Shown: one piece after another, positions 35,277-44,557 of the stretch
How the letters are laid out: each line of letters opens with the position of its first letter
Position numbering within the stretch: the stretch's first letter is position 1
NCBI GenBank assembly: GCA_041562215.1
Contig: JBFEYJ010000001.1
Location: 1 to 64,000, forward strand
Reading direction: 5' to 3'
Length of the DNA: 64,000 bases
Source: JBFEYJ01 sp041562215
Lineage (GTDB): Bacteria > Pseudomonadota > Gammaproteobacteria > Thiohalomonadales > Thiohalomonadaceae
Notes under the pieces: model-generated
The model's input: only the letters and a program-made list of their open reading frames with translations
The model's database searches: none
What the model was told of the DNA's origin: nothing
Translations under genes and position numbers: made by a program

Positions 35277-37076
35277 CTAGTCGTTCCTGTTTGTTGCCAC
35301 CAGCAGGGGAACCTGCGGTTGCTCCAGTAGGTTGTTCAAATGAATGAGCGTGCGTGGACCGGCGATGCCGTCCGCCGCCAGACCACGCGAGTGCTGGAAG
35401 GCGCGAAGCCGCTGTTGCAGATCCCGATCGAACTCCCTTGCTGAGGTCACCACACCGTCTCCACGCTGGAGCGCCCCCTGCAACCATTGAACCGCCTGCT
35501 CATTGGCACCGGCGGCGATCATCGAGACCCTTCCGAGTGGCGGTCGCCAGAGCAACATGAATTCCCCTGTCCAATACGCCTCCAACTCCCGTAAAGCCAC
35601 CGGGAACACACCCTCGGCTGTCGCCACCAGCGCGCGCTTTCTATCCAGGCCAACCAGGGCCAGATAGGCCTCATTTCCGTGCTGCCGATGCAAAGTGAGC
35701 AGAGCCGGACGGTTGTAGCCACGGAGCTCATCCCAACGGCCAAAGTCTTCCATGCAACTCAGACCATGACGATTGGCCCGGCGGCACAAAGAGAGGCGAT
35801 CGACCGCATTACCGTCTATTCCCCAGCGATCAGACAGGGCGTGCAGCGCTACCGGAATCCCCCTCTGTACCACATGATCCGCCGACAGGAATTCGCCGGT
35901 GGCGGGAGTCTCTTTCCCGGGAGACTCTTCTCTAGCCGCAACAATCGCCGGCACCCTGCCCGATAACGACCCCAGTCTTGGCTGCGCAGGGATGGTGGCT
36001 GACAGGGGGCGTCCGGAGGAGACCGGCGAAGCGGTGGCAGAGTCACCTCCTGCTACCGCGTTATGTGGATCAGGCCCAGGCACCGTTGGCAACAAGTCAC
36101 TCCGCGTGAACCAATCACCGGTAATCCCCGTACTAACCATGTCGGTCATGTCTTCCACTGAAGAGACATTACCGTTAACGGCCAACCCGGCCAGTGTAAG
36201 AACGAGTAAACCCGCTACCATCGCGGCCGCCGGGAGAGCAAAGCCTCGCCGGGCACCGCCCTCCTCACCTCGCCACTCCCTGGCGGCATGGCGCACAATA
36301 GTGGCCTTGACCGAGAGAGATTCGGTGGCATACGCGCCGATCAGCGCCCGATCACACAGAATATTGATCACCCTGGGGATCCCCTGGGAGTGACGGTAGA
36401 TCTGTCTAAACGCCGCACCGCTGAACAGCCTTTGCCCGCAACCGGCCACCGCCAGCCGGTGCTGAATATAGCCCTGCGTCTCGGACAGGGAGAGTGGTTC
36501 AAGGTGATAACGCGCCGTGACCCGCTGTGCCACTTGGCGCAAGGCGGGGTGTTGCAGTTTCTGCCGCAACTCCGGCTGCCCGATCAGGAACACCTGTAAC
36601 AATTTGTGGGTCGCTGTTTCAAGGTTGGTCAACAACCTAACCTGCTCCAGCACCTCAGGGAGGATATTTTGCGCCTCATCGATAATCACCACAGTGCGCC
36701 GTCCCGCGGCGTGTGTTGCCAGCAATCGCTGGTTGAGCAAGGCTACCAGTTCACCGGTAGGTGTAACGCGCCTGGGCACACGTAGTTGCAACTCTGCGGC
36801 AATGGCCAGCAGCAGTTCCCGAGCGTTATCGGGCGGACTTAACAAAAGCGCCACATCGACGCTCTCCGGCAACTGTTCGAGAAAGGCCCGGCAAATGGTG
36901 GTCTTGCCGGTGCCTACCTCACCGGTTAGCTGGACGAATCCCCCCCCCTCCTCAGTACCGAACAACAGGTGAGCCATCGCCTCCCGGTGACGCTCGCTCA
37001 GAAACAGGTAGCGTGGATCCGGGGTAATGGCGAAAGCATTCTCCCTGATCCCGAAATAGTCGCTGTAGATGCGCAT
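35277..37076 (-). CDS. gspA: Type II secretion AAA ATPase GspA/ExeA
   Basis: A 599-residue membrane-anchored ATPase. The AAA domain (1-270) has Walker A GEVGTGKTT (52-60) and Walker B VVIIDEAQ (128-135). A single helix near 280-297 leads to a periplasmic part with a C39-like/regulatory stretch and a C-terminal peptidoglycan-binding domain (DLQQRLRAFQHSRGLAADG). This is the standard ExeA layout. It lies 23 bases downstream of gspD and just upstream of gspB. No strong ribosome site is visible, so coupling to gspD is possible. Confidence 0.92.
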   Translation of the reverse strand: MRIYSDYFGIRENAFAITPDPRYLFLSERHREAMAHLLFGTEEGGGFVQLTGEVGTGKTTICRAFLEQLPESVDVALLLSPPDNARELLLAIAAELQLRVPRRVTPTGELVALLNQRLLATHAAGRRTVVIIDEAQNILPEVLEQVRLLTNLETATHKLLQVFLIGQPELRQKLQHPALRQVAQRVTARYHLEPLSLSETQGYIQHRLAVAGCGQRLFSGAAFRQIYRHSQGIPRVINILCDRALIGAYATESLSVKATIVRHAAREWRGEEGGARRGFALPAAAMVAGLLVLTLAGLAVNGNVSSVEDMTDMVSTGITGDWFTRSDLLPTVPGPDPHNAVAGGDSATASPVSSGRPLSATIPAQPRLGSLSGRVPAIVAAREESPGKETPATGEFLSADHVVQRGIPVALHALSDRWGIDGNAVDRLSLCRRANRHGLSCMEDFGRWDELRGYNRPALLTLHRQHGNEAYLALVGLDRKRALVATAEGVFPVALRELEAYWTGEFMLLWRPPLGRVSMIAAGANEQAVQWLQGALQRGDGVVTSAREFDRDLQQRLRAFQHSRGLAADGIAGPRTLIHLNNLLEQPQVPLLVATNRND

Positions 37077-37099
37077 GTTTTTTGCCGTGCCTGTATCGG

Positions 37100-39229
37100 C
37101 TATCGCTTAGGCATCGCCAGGGTCTGCTCTGCCCGTTGACGCATATTGTTCATGCGCATGCGGTACTCTTCAGTCAATAGCTGAGCATCATTGGAATTTT
37201 TCACGACCCGCGGAGTGATCAGCACAACCAGTTCGGTGCGTCGGCTTGACTCGGAAGTTTTACCGAACAGTGCCCCAAGGAGGGGAATATCGCGCAGTCC
37301 CGGAACGCCGGACTCGGCATTAGTGTTATTTTCCGTGATCAGGCCGCCGAGCATAATGGTGTCGGCATTCTGTATTGAAATCGTGCTCTGGATATTGCGC
37401 TGGCGAAAACTGCGCTGACCGGTTGCATCTTCCACCGCACCGACATCAGTCACGTCCTGTCGGATCTCCATAGTGATGAGTCCCCCGCTATTGATCCGCG
37501 GTGTCACCTCAAGTTGCACGCCCGTATCCTTGAACTGGATAGATTCGATGATCACACCTCCCTCGGTGGTGGCGGTTTGGGATTTCACCGGAACCTGATC
37601 GCCGACCGTGATTCGTGCCGTACGATTGTCCAGCACCATCAATGAGGGGCTGGAGATCACGTTGAGTTTCGAGTCGCGAGCCAGAGCATTGAGCACTGCA
37701 CTTATCACACCGCGTCCGCTGACAGTGTAGGAAAAGCCGGGGATCGCGGCGCCGATGCCGGATGAGTTATCCAGATCCAGCAACCCCTCACCAATCTTGC
37801 CTTCGTAGACGTTGTTGTTCTTGAAATACCACTCCAGGCCATAGCTGAGCTCATCGGTCAGGGTCACCTCAAGGATTGACGCCTCGATCAACACCTGCAT
37901 CTCCTGCACATCGAGACGCTTGAGCGCCGACTCGATCACCAAAAAGTCCCTCGCTGAAGCCATCACCAGAATGCTGTTGTTTGACTCATCGGCAACGATA
38001 CGGACCTGGCCGCCGGCAGGCAGGACCAGACTCTGGGTCGCCCCGCCGGCTGTCGGAGGCTTCTGAGCCCCCTCACTCACCGAGCTAAGTTTGACCGGGG
38101 TCATGCCCGGCGCCAGCCCCGCCGGACTCCCTCCACCACCAGAGCCTTCACTACCAAACACACTGGTCAGCACGGATGCCAGTTCGGAGGCTTTCCTGTT
38201 TTTCACCTCATAGGTATAAAGACGAATTCCCGGCTCGTCACCGACCCGGTCGAGCCGTTCGATCCAGACCCGCATCCGCTCCAGATAGCGCTGTTGGGGA
38301 GTAAGCACCAGTAGCGCATTTAGCCGATCGAGCGGCTCGATTTTGACCATCCCAGCCGAATCGGCATTCATGTGTTCGCCAAGGATCCGCTTCAGCTCCT
38401 CGCCAATGCTCTTGGCATCGGCATACTGCAAGGGGAATACACCGACAGAATAGCCCGCCATCCAGTCCACATCGAAGATCTCGACAGTATCGCGCCAGCC
38501 TTCAAGCTCCTGGCTGGTGCCACCGAGCACCAGCAGATTGCGGTGCTCATCGACCAGCAACAGATTTTCCTTCGGCACCATCGCTTCAAGGATCTTGAGC
38601 ATCTCCTTGGCGGAAATGTAACGCAGTGGAAAAATCTGCGCACCGTAACCAGGCATCAGCGGTGCACCACGTTGGGCAATACGCGGGCTGATGCCACCGC
38701 GCATCGCGCTGGCCAGCGGAGCGACACGGTACATCGAGCCATCCCAGCTCATCGCCGCGCCGTTCATTTTCAGCAGCTCCTCCAAAATCGGCAGCAGGGC
38801 ATCACGTTTTACCGGCTGGCTGGTTTTGAGACTGACGCTCCCCTTGATGACGGGGTCGATAACGTAGTTCTCACCAAGAATATCGCCCAGAACAATCTTG
38901 ACCACTTCGTTAATGGCGGTATTGTCGAAATTGAGTGTGACATCACCCTTCACCAGCTGGGGAGCACGTCGCTCTGCGGCTTTTCGATTGATAAAACCAC
39001 CACTGCCGAGGCTGATCTCCGGTTCCCGGGGCGGCACCACCTCCGCTGATTCCGGCTCCGTCTCCTGAACCTCACCGGGAGGAGTCTCGGTACGGCGAGC
39101 CTCCTCCGCGGACGAGGCAGGCATAACAGCACCTTTTGCCTCTTCACGCGGCGGCGTGCCCGAACAGCCGGCCACCGCCAGTGACAACACCAGCCCCTGC
39201 AGGGTTAAACGGCTAACCACTCTCTCCAC
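37100..39229 (-). CDS. gspD: Type II secretion secretin GspD
   Basis: A 709-residue outer-membrane secretin. I start at GTG 39229 with AAGGAG six bases upstream; this gives a lipoprotein signal with lipobox AVAGC. N0/N1-type domains begin at about residue 95 (VTLNFDNTAINEVVKIV), followed by further N domains with a Gly/Pro-rich insertion. The secretin core ends with the conserved QVPVKSQT, TVSIQNADTIMLGGLI-like and GVPGLRDIPLLGALF motifs. Twelve to fifteen copies would form the exit pore. The lipidated N-terminus suggests it may not need a separate pilotin; that is inference. Confidence 0.94.
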   Translation of the reverse strand: MERVVSRLTLQGLVLSLAVAGCSGTPPREEAKGAVMPASSAEEARRTETPPGEVQETEPESAEVVPPREPEISLGSGGFINRKAAERRAPQLVKGDVTLNFDNTAINEVVKIVLGDILGENYVIDPVIKGSVSLKTSQPVKRDALLPILEELLKMNGAAMSWDGSMYRVAPLASAMRGGISPRIAQRGAPLMPGYGAQIFPLRYISAKEMLKILEAMVPKENLLLVDEHRNLLVLGGTSQELEGWRDTVEIFDVDWMAGYSVGVFPLQYADAKSIGEELKRILGEHMNADSAGMVKIEPLDRLNALLVLTPQQRYLERMRVWIERLDRVGDEPGIRLYTYEVKNRKASELASVLTSVFGSEGSGGGGSPAGLAPGMTPVKLSSVSEGAQKPPTAGGATQSLVLPAGGQVRIVADESNNSILVMASARDFLVIESALKRLDVQEMQVLIEASILEVTLTDELSYGLEWYFKNNNVYEGKIGEGLLDLDNSSGIGAAIPGFSYTVSGRGVISAVLNALARDSKLNVISSPSLMVLDNRTARITVGDQVPVKSQTATTEGGVIIESIQFKDTGVQLEVTPRINSGGLITMEIRQDVTDVGAVEDATGQRSFRQRNIQSTISIQNADTIMLGGLITENNTNAESGVPGLRDIPLLGALFGKTSESSRRTELVVLITPRVVKNSNDAQLLTEEYRMRMNNMRQRAEQTLAMPKR

Positions 39230-39335
39230 ACTGTTCTCCTTGTTATTACCGGCACCCGCAGATCGGACCAGCCTTCGGGCCTCACACTCCCACATCTTTT
39301 GTCAGTCAGACTGGCAGGATTACAGTGAGCACAAC

Positions 39336-39863
39336 TCAGTGCTGCTTACCCCGCTCTTCATCCAGCATGATTCGCTGTTTTTCTCCGCTCTTATTAAGGC
39401 TCACGCTAACGGCCGTCATCGATTCAATCTCCCAACCTTCCACCACATCGCCCGGCTGCGCCTTGATAACTTCAGTGCCGCCTGGCTTGCCGAGAAGGGC
39501 ATAACTTGATTGCGGTGACGTCACGACACCAATCAACACAAACGCCAACGGCTGATGGGGCGTCAACGCCTCTACCGGCGAGGCAGTCGCTAGCACACGC
39601 CTCTCGCTCCAAAACAGCGGTCGTGCCAGAAGCTCCTGATAATGATCGAGAGAGAGGGTGCGCAGAGGGCTCCCAGGTAACTGTACGGATGGTGTTTGTA
39701 TATCCGGCGCCTCATGCATGGAGACCACTTGAGGCGCGTTTTTCCATAACCACACCATCATGATCAACAACACCAGATTTAGCAGCAGCAAGAATGAACG
39801 CATCAGTCTGCCCGTACTCGTCACCGGCACCCTGCCCGGCCAATACATAGGCATGACCTCCAT
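39336..39863 (-). CDS. Type II secretion protein C/N (GspC HR domain, no PDZ)
   Basis: A 175-residue bitopic protein. I prefer the ATG at 39863 with GGGGAG upstream; other nearby ATGs are possible. A membrane helix (about 23-40) is followed by an HR domain (LDHYQELLARPLFW, IGVVTSPQSSYALL, QPGDVVEGWEI) that in GspC binds the secretin. The C-terminal PDZ or coiled-coil part of classical GspC is missing, so it matches the short GspC/GspN-like proteins of some type II systems. Placed between gspK and gspD. Confidence 0.78.
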   Translation of the reverse strand: MEVMPMYWPGRVPVTSTGRLMRSFLLLLNLVLLIMMVWLWKNAPQVVSMHEAPDIQTPSVQLPGSPLRTLSLDHYQELLARPLFWSERRVLATASPVEALTPHQPLAFVLIGVVTSPQSSYALLGKPGGTEVIKAQPGDVVEGWEIESMTAVSVSLNKSGEKQRIMLDEERGKQH

Positions 39864-40063
39864 ATGGCTCCCCACATTTTTATCTGTTAGCTATAGCTAT
39901 AGTCAGAGGCAGGAAAGGTGACAAGCAGGTAAACACCCTAGTTGATAACTGGCCGCTAGGGGCGTGTAGATTTGCCTTTTGTCGCAGGAGGGCAATCCAG
40001 CCGTGACAAAGGTGGCACCTTAAGCAAATGCGGCAGGGATACCGCTCATATATTCGGAACCTT

Positions 40064-40954
40064 TCACCGCCCCTCTCGCCAGCGAAGAAATTCATATCGC
40101 AAGGGGGCATTGGCACGAGTGGGCATAAAGCGCACCACCGCATCCACCTGCTCGCGGACACCGTTATCGAGCCGTGCTTCAACAGCAATGCTGAAGACAG
40201 CTCCTGTGCTCCTCATTCCGCGCGCCGTTAAAACAACATACGAGTCGGCCTCAGCCCCGCCTTCACCGAGATGGTCATCATTGACCAGGCTATCACCGTC
40301 GTCTCTCAGCGCTTGTCGAAGTCGAGGCGTCGCCACCTGCATATTAATGGCGGCATCTCCGGCATAGATCGTAAGGTTCTCGATAAGAGCGTGGTATAGC
40401 GAAGCATCGACACCGATAACCAGAGCCAATTCCTCCAGGCTCTGAAACGGGCCATTGCGTGGACCATAATCCAGCCCGGCAACGCGGTATTCCTCCTCCT
40501 CGGCGCCGTTGAGACGACGCAGGCTGTCCCGGTCGCGCCAGTCGAGAATAGCGTCAACCAGTGCCTCGCGCCGTTCCTGTATCACACCGCTTGCCGCGAA
40601 CAGCTTACCTAGCACAGTTGCCGATGCGACGTTGATGTCTACCTTGCCGCTCTCGTCAGTGATCGCAACAGAAAGATTCGCCTGATCAAAGCGCAGGGTA
40701 TTAATGCTGCTATCACGGCTCATCTCGCGCGCCGGAATCGGCTTTGCCAGATCGGCGATCGCCAGTTGCAGCCCTGCCCAGGCGGCTGCCCGGGCATTGG
40801 CCGATTCAACCAGGTTACCGACGACCAGAGTCTCGGTACGCACCGTAGCACTCTGGCTCACGGCCATCAGCGCCAGCAGCGCCACCAACCACAGCACCAC
40901 CACCAACGCGATGCCACCCTGATGCACTGAAGTCGATTCACGCCCCGCCCTCAT
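40064..40954 (-). CDS. gspK: Type II secretion minor pseudopilin GspK
   Basis: A 296-residue pseudopilin. The ATG at 40954 overlaps the gspJ stop as ATGA. A short leader ends in QGG before the hydrophobic helix IALVVVLWLVALLALMAV; like other GspK proteins it lacks the Glu at position 5. A large globular domain with helix-rich inserts follows (for example YRVAGLDYGPRNGPFQSLEEL). It caps the pseudopilus tip with GspI and GspJ. About 190 bases separate it from the gspC-like gene. Confidence 0.9.
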   Translation of the reverse strand: MRAGRESTSVHQGGIALVVVLWLVALLALMAVSQSATVRTETLVVGNLVESANARAAAWAGLQLAIADLAKPIPAREMSRDSSINTLRFDQANLSVAITDESGKVDINVASATVLGKLFAASGVIQERREALVDAILDWRDRDSLRRLNGAEEEEYRVAGLDYGPRNGPFQSLEELALVIGVDASLYHALIENLTIYAGDAAINMQVATPRLRQALRDDGDSLVNDDHLGEGGAEADSYVVLTARGMRSTGAVFSIAVEARLDNGVREQVDAVVRFMPTRANAPLRYEFLRWREGR

Positions 40955-41598
40955 CGCGTGGCCCCTGTTACCGGCAACACCACCACCAGCGCCGGCCAGG
41001 GTGCGCTTTGCGCCTGCAGGTGCAACGTCATGCGCACCCTTGCCGGGAGACGCTCCGGCTTGTCCCATATAGCCTGCCAGTGGGGTCCATCCGGCAAAGG
41101 TGTATCCGCAAAATAGGCGAACTCACCATTGTCCAACCCACTCACCAGCAAGGCGCTTTCCGTCATCCCCTGCCACCCGGGATCCTCACCGGGAAGCCAG
41201 GGACGATAATCAAGCCACAACGTCTTTCCCCGCTCATCAGCAACAAAACGCAAACGGTAGCGATACAACGCAACAAGACGACCGTCCTGAACCGGCGCCG
41301 GAGCAACGAATTCCAACAACTGGGGAGCGCCGGAAAACAGCAACTTTCGACTGGCCTCAAGAGGTCTTATCGCCACCACCTGATTAAGCTGCCGACGCAC
41401 CACACTAGCGGCGATACGCAGTTGATCGAGTTCGCTCCCCAGCAGGTCAGTACGCTCCCAACTGCGTGAAGCAAAACGCAAAGAGGAAAAGGCGATGGTC
41501 AGCGCCATCCCCACCAGCGCCATGGCGATCATCATCTCCATCAGGGTGAAGCCACGACCGTGACGCCTGGCAGCAGAAATAGACACACAATCGATCAT
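40951..41598 (-). CDS. gspJ: Type II secretion minor pseudopilin GspJ
   Basis: A 215-residue pseudopilin with a basic leader ending RG before FTLMEMMIAMALVGMAL, the class III prepilin helix with Glu5. The remaining part is the GspJ beta-rich head. Start and stop overlap gspI and gspK by 4 bases each (ATGA), so the minor pseudopilins are translationally linked. It forms the tip complex with GspI and GspK. Confidence 0.9.
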   Translation of the reverse strand: MIDCVSISAARRHGRGFTLMEMMIAMALVGMALTIAFSSLRFASRSWERTDLLGSELDQLRIAASVVRRQLNQVVAIRPLEASRKLLFSGAPQLLEFVAPAPVQDGRLVALYRYRLRFVADERGKTLWLDYRPWLPGEDPGWQGMTESALLVSGLDNGEFAYFADTPLPDGPHWQAIWDKPERLPARVRMTLHLQAQSAPWPALVVVLPVTGATR

Positions 41599-42002
41599 TT
41601 CGCCTGCCCGAGAGTAAGCGTGGACAACTGCACGGAGCGCCGGCGATTACCCTCACCCCAGTCGACCTGGACATCGATGCGATAGAGACGGGTGCGACCG
41701 GCATCCAAGCCCCCCTCCTCGTAGGGAGAGACCCGACTCTGCCAGCTAAATCCCTCAGAGATACCCTCACTGATCCCGCTTTCCAGTTGCGTCGCGTTAC
41801 TGCTCCCCTGAAAGGCGGCCAGGTGCGACTCGGCCAAAGTGAGCGCTCGGGCATACTCAGCGGCAACCGCAGTGTTACGCAGTCCGCTGGCGAATAGTGA
41901 GAGAATAGTCGCCACCGCCAGCGCCAGAATGGCAAAAGCGACCAGAACCTCCAGCAGCGAAAAGCCTTGCTGAACCTTGGCAGTGTGGCGGAAGTCATTC
42001 AT
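41595..42002 (-). CDS. gspI: Type II secretion minor pseudopilin GspI
   Basis: A 135-residue pseudopilin: leader ending QQG, then FSLLEVLVAFAILALAVATIL with Glu5, then a small globular domain with LTLAESHLAAF. Its ATG lies inside the end of gspH (8-base overlap). Typical length for GspI. Confidence 0.9.
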   Translation of the reverse strand: MNDFRHTAKVQQGFSLLEVLVAFAILALAVATILSLFASGLRNTAVAAEYARALTLAESHLAAFQGSSNATQLESGISEGISEGFSWQSRVSPYEEGGLDAGRTRLYRIDVQVDWGEGNRRRSVQLSTLTLGQAK

Positions 42003-42459
42003 GCAGAGATACCCGCCCGCTCAGCCAGTCCACATCCAGCCGGAGCTGCCGCACCTCTGCGACCAGTGTCACGCTACCGCCAGTGGCGCTGCCGTCAGCG
42101 AAGAAGGTGATCGATCCGGCGCCCCCGCCGCGCAGCTCGCTCTCGCCGGTCACCAGTTCCAACTGAAGGTCTTCCGGCAGAGCTACTGAAGGCCTGCCGT
42201 CGACACGAAACGATTGTTGCTCAAGATCCAGGGTAAAGGCGACAGGCTTTCGCCGACTCACCGCCGTACTGCGTGCATAACGCAAGGCGGCCAGCATCTC
42301 TCGCGCCACTGTGTTCAACCCGGTTGTGGAGAGGCCGCGATCAAACAGCGGCGGCACCAGTGCTAAGAGTGCACTCATCAGCACCAACACTACCAGCAGC
42401 TCCATCAAGGTAACGCCGCGACAGCGCCATGGTTCACTCCCAGGCCAGGATGTCCGCAT
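41995..42459 (-). CDS. gspH: Type II secretion minor pseudopilin GspH
   Basis: A pseudopilin of about 154 residues. Leader peptide ends CRG before VTLMELLVVLVLMSALLAL, with Glu5 present. A GspH head with LNTVAREMLAALRYARSTAV follows. The ATG at 42459 gives a 15-residue leader; an upstream ATG at 42483 with a GGGGG site is also possible. Either way the 5' end overlaps gspG. Confidence 0.87.
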   Translation of the reverse strand: MRTSWPGSEPWRCRGVTLMELLVVLVLMSALLALVPPLFDRGLSTTGLNTVAREMLAALRYARSTAVSRRKPVAFTLDLEQQSFRVDGRPSVALPEDLQLELVTGESELRGGGAGSITFFADGSATGGSVTLVAEVRQLRLDVDWLSGRVSLHE

Positions 42460-42871
42460 CTTCACCACTGCCGCCTTGTGCATTGTCCGCCCCCAGTGAA
42501 AAGAGGTCATAGACACCCTCTTCTCCCGGAAAGCGGTAGTGGAAAGTGTATCCCCAAGGATCCTTAGGCACCGTACGTTTTTTCAGATAGGGACCGTTCC
42601 AGCGCGTATCGGTACCCTGCGGGGCTTCCACCAGCGCATTCAAGCCCTGCTCGACTGAGGGGTATCGCCCCACTTCCAGGCGGTACAGATCGAGCGCCCC
42701 CCCCAACTCCTGGAGCTGCAGGTAAGCGGTTTTGGTCTTGGAGGTCCCGAGATATTTCATCACCTGCGGCCCCACCAGGCCCGCCAGCAGACCGAGGATC
42801 ACCAGCACCACCAGCAGCTCAATGAGAGTAAAACCATTCAACTTTTCAGTTTGTTGCCACTTTCTATTCAT
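42434..42871 (-). CDS. gspG: Type II secretion major pseudopilin GspG
   Basis: A 145-residue major pseudopilin. GGGAG lies five bases before the ATG at 42871. Leader ends LNG, then FTLIELLVVLVILGLLAGL with Glu5. The conserved GspG core follows, including VGRYPSVEQGLNALVEAP, a WNGPYLKK strand and a PKDPWG turn, and an Asp-rich calcium-site end (LGADNAQGGSGEDADI). The upstream DNA, including this ribosome site and start, is repeated in degenerate form at 43089-43290. Confidence 0.95.
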   Translation of the reverse strand: MNRKWQQTEKLNGFTLIELLVVLVILGLLAGLVGPQVMKYLGTSKTKTAYLQLQELGGALDLYRLEVGRYPSVEQGLNALVEAPQGTDTRWNGPYLKKRTVPKDPWGYTFHYRFPGEEGVYDLFSLGADNAQGGSGEDADILAWE

Positions 42872-43290
42872 CATCACTCCCAGATATAAATCCGTTGCGA
42901 GTGCGTCATACGCCGCCTTCGCCTGTTGTGCTGAATGTGTGTTCCTTTCTGCAGTGAAAAAACTGCGTTTATAAATGTCTGTCACTGCGAGAAACTGAGC
43001 CTGTAAGTGTCGGCCACTGCAAGAAACTGAACCTGTAAATATCTGTCATTGCGAGGAACGATAGTGACGATGCAATCTGTCTCCAACGGCCGCTTTCTAT
43101 TCATCATCACTCCCAGGTATAAAATCCGTTGCAATTAGGTCATACGTCGCCATCGCAGGTTAGACTGAATGTCTGTTCCTTTCTGCAGTGCTAGAAACTG
43201 CGTCTATTAAGTATCTGTCACTGCGAGAAACTGAGCCTGTAAATATCTGTCATTGCGAGGAGCGGTAGTGACGAAGCAATCTGTCCCCGA
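42858..43290. repeat. Degenerate tandem duplication upstream of gspG
   Basis: Two imperfect copies lie head to tail: about 42858-43088 and 43089-43290. Shared blocks include TTTCTATTCATCATCACTCC, AAATCCGTTGC, GTTCCTTTCTGCAGTG and CACTGCGAGAAACTGAGCC. The first block contains the gspG ribosome site and start on the minus strand, so the distal copy carries a second, dead gspG start. A shorter sub-repeat (CACTGCGAGAAACTGA type) recurs inside copy one. Both copies end with CATTGCGAGG...GCAATCTGTC, a widespread bacterial interspersed palindrome. Confidence 0.8.
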
Positions 43291-43344
43291 CAGTGACCGA
43301 CATGAAATCGTTTCGCTGCCTCTTCTGGTTTCTCGCGGCTACAC

Positions 43345-44556
43345 CTACAGCGTCAAGTCATTAATGCTCAGGATCGCCACCAGGATCGACATGATGATCC
43401 CCCCGACGATGATCCCCAGTCCAATGATCAGCATCGGCTCAAGCAAGGCCAGCATTCTCTGTACAGAGGCCCTCACCTCACGGTCATAGATATCGGCGAG
43501 ACGCAGTAACATCGCGTCAAGGCTGCCGGTCTCCTCGCCTACCCGCACCAAATGAACAGCAAGCGATGGAAAGCTTCCGCTCTCCGTCAGTCCGGCGGCC
43601 AGGGTCGTTCCGCCCTTGACTCCCTCGACAACGCTTGCAATGCGACTCTGCAACACCTGATTGGTCAGTGTTTCACGCACGATCTGCAGTGATGCGAGCA
43701 AGGGCACGCCGTTGTGGAGCAACGTTGAGAGAGTACGCGAGAAGATCGCCATCTGTATCTTGATCATCAATTCTCCCAGCAGCGGCCATCCCATCAGACG
43801 GATCTCCCAGCGATAGCGACTCTCTGCCTGGCCCCACTGTGCCTGCATGAACTTTGCTCCAAGGAGCATCAGCGCAACTCCCGCCCACCAATAATCATGC
43901 AGCATCTCGGCGGCGCCACTAACGATACGCGTTGCCAGCGGCAACTCACGCCCCATATCCTCAAACAGCACCGTAAACTGAGGCACCACAACCACCATCA
44001 GCACAAGCAGTGACAGCACCGTGATTACCACCAGCAGCGCCGGATAGATAAGCGCCGTTCGCACACTCTCCTTGACCGAGTCCAGCTCCTCAGTGGATTC
44101 GGCCAGTCGCAGCAGCACGGCGCCGAGCATGCCGGATGCCTCCCCGGCACGCACCATATTGATATGAAATCGGCTGAATACGCCCTGCTCCGCTTCCATC
44201 ACCTCAGAGAGGGAGCGTCCGCTACGCACCCCATCGAGCATCTGTGCCGCCACCCTGGCCTGACCCAGACCCGTAGCGATATCGCTAAACATGGAAAGAG
44301 CGCGGTCCAGCGGGATCCCCGCCTCAAGCAAGGTGCCCATGTCACGGGCAAATGCCGCCACATTGAAACCACCCCGCCGAGGCAAAGGGAGAGATAAAAA
44401 GCGCTCACGCCAGCTGCCGCCAACCGGTTCCGCGCTGATCGGCGCATATCCCTGCTCCTTGAGCCGCTGGAGGGCATCGTTTTCGGTAAGCGCCTCGATT
44501 TCACCTTCCAGCAGGCCGCCTGCCGCGTCCACGACCTTATAGCGAAACCGGCTCAT
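43345..44556 (-). CDS. gspF: Type II secretion inner-membrane platform protein GspF
   Basis: A 403-residue polytopic protein with two repeated T2SSF domains (about 65-195 and 270-390) and three membrane helices. Typical motifs are DMGTLLEAGIPLDRAL in repeat one and FSRTLSTLLHNGVPLLASL in repeat two. It couples the GspE motor to pseudopilus growth. It begins one base after the gspE stop. The long repeat-bearing gap downstream separates it from gspG. Confidence 0.95.
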   Translation of the reverse strand: MSRFRYKVVDAAGGLLEGEIEALTENDALQRLKEQGYAPISAEPVGGSWRERFLSLPLPRRGGFNVAAFARDMGTLLEAGIPLDRALSMFSDIATGLGQARVAAQMLDGVRSGRSLSEVMEAEQGVFSRFHINMVRAGEASGMLGAVLLRLAESTEELDSVKESVRTALIYPALLVVITVLSLLVLMVVVVPQFTVLFEDMGRELPLATRIVSGAAEMLHDYWWAGVALMLLGAKFMQAQWGQAESRYRWEIRLMGWPLLGELMIKIQMAIFSRTLSTLLHNGVPLLASLQIVRETLTNQVLQSRIASVVEGVKGGTTLAAGLTESGSFPSLAVHLVRVGEETGSLDAMLLRLADIYDREVRASVQRMLALLEPMLIIGLGIIVGGIIMSILVAILSINDLTL

Positions 44557-44557
44557 A

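Noticed and set aside
42960..43270. Possible CRISPR-like short repeats
   Set aside because: The CACTGCGAG-type units are irregular in length and spacing and are part of a degenerate tandem duplication; no cas genes are present.
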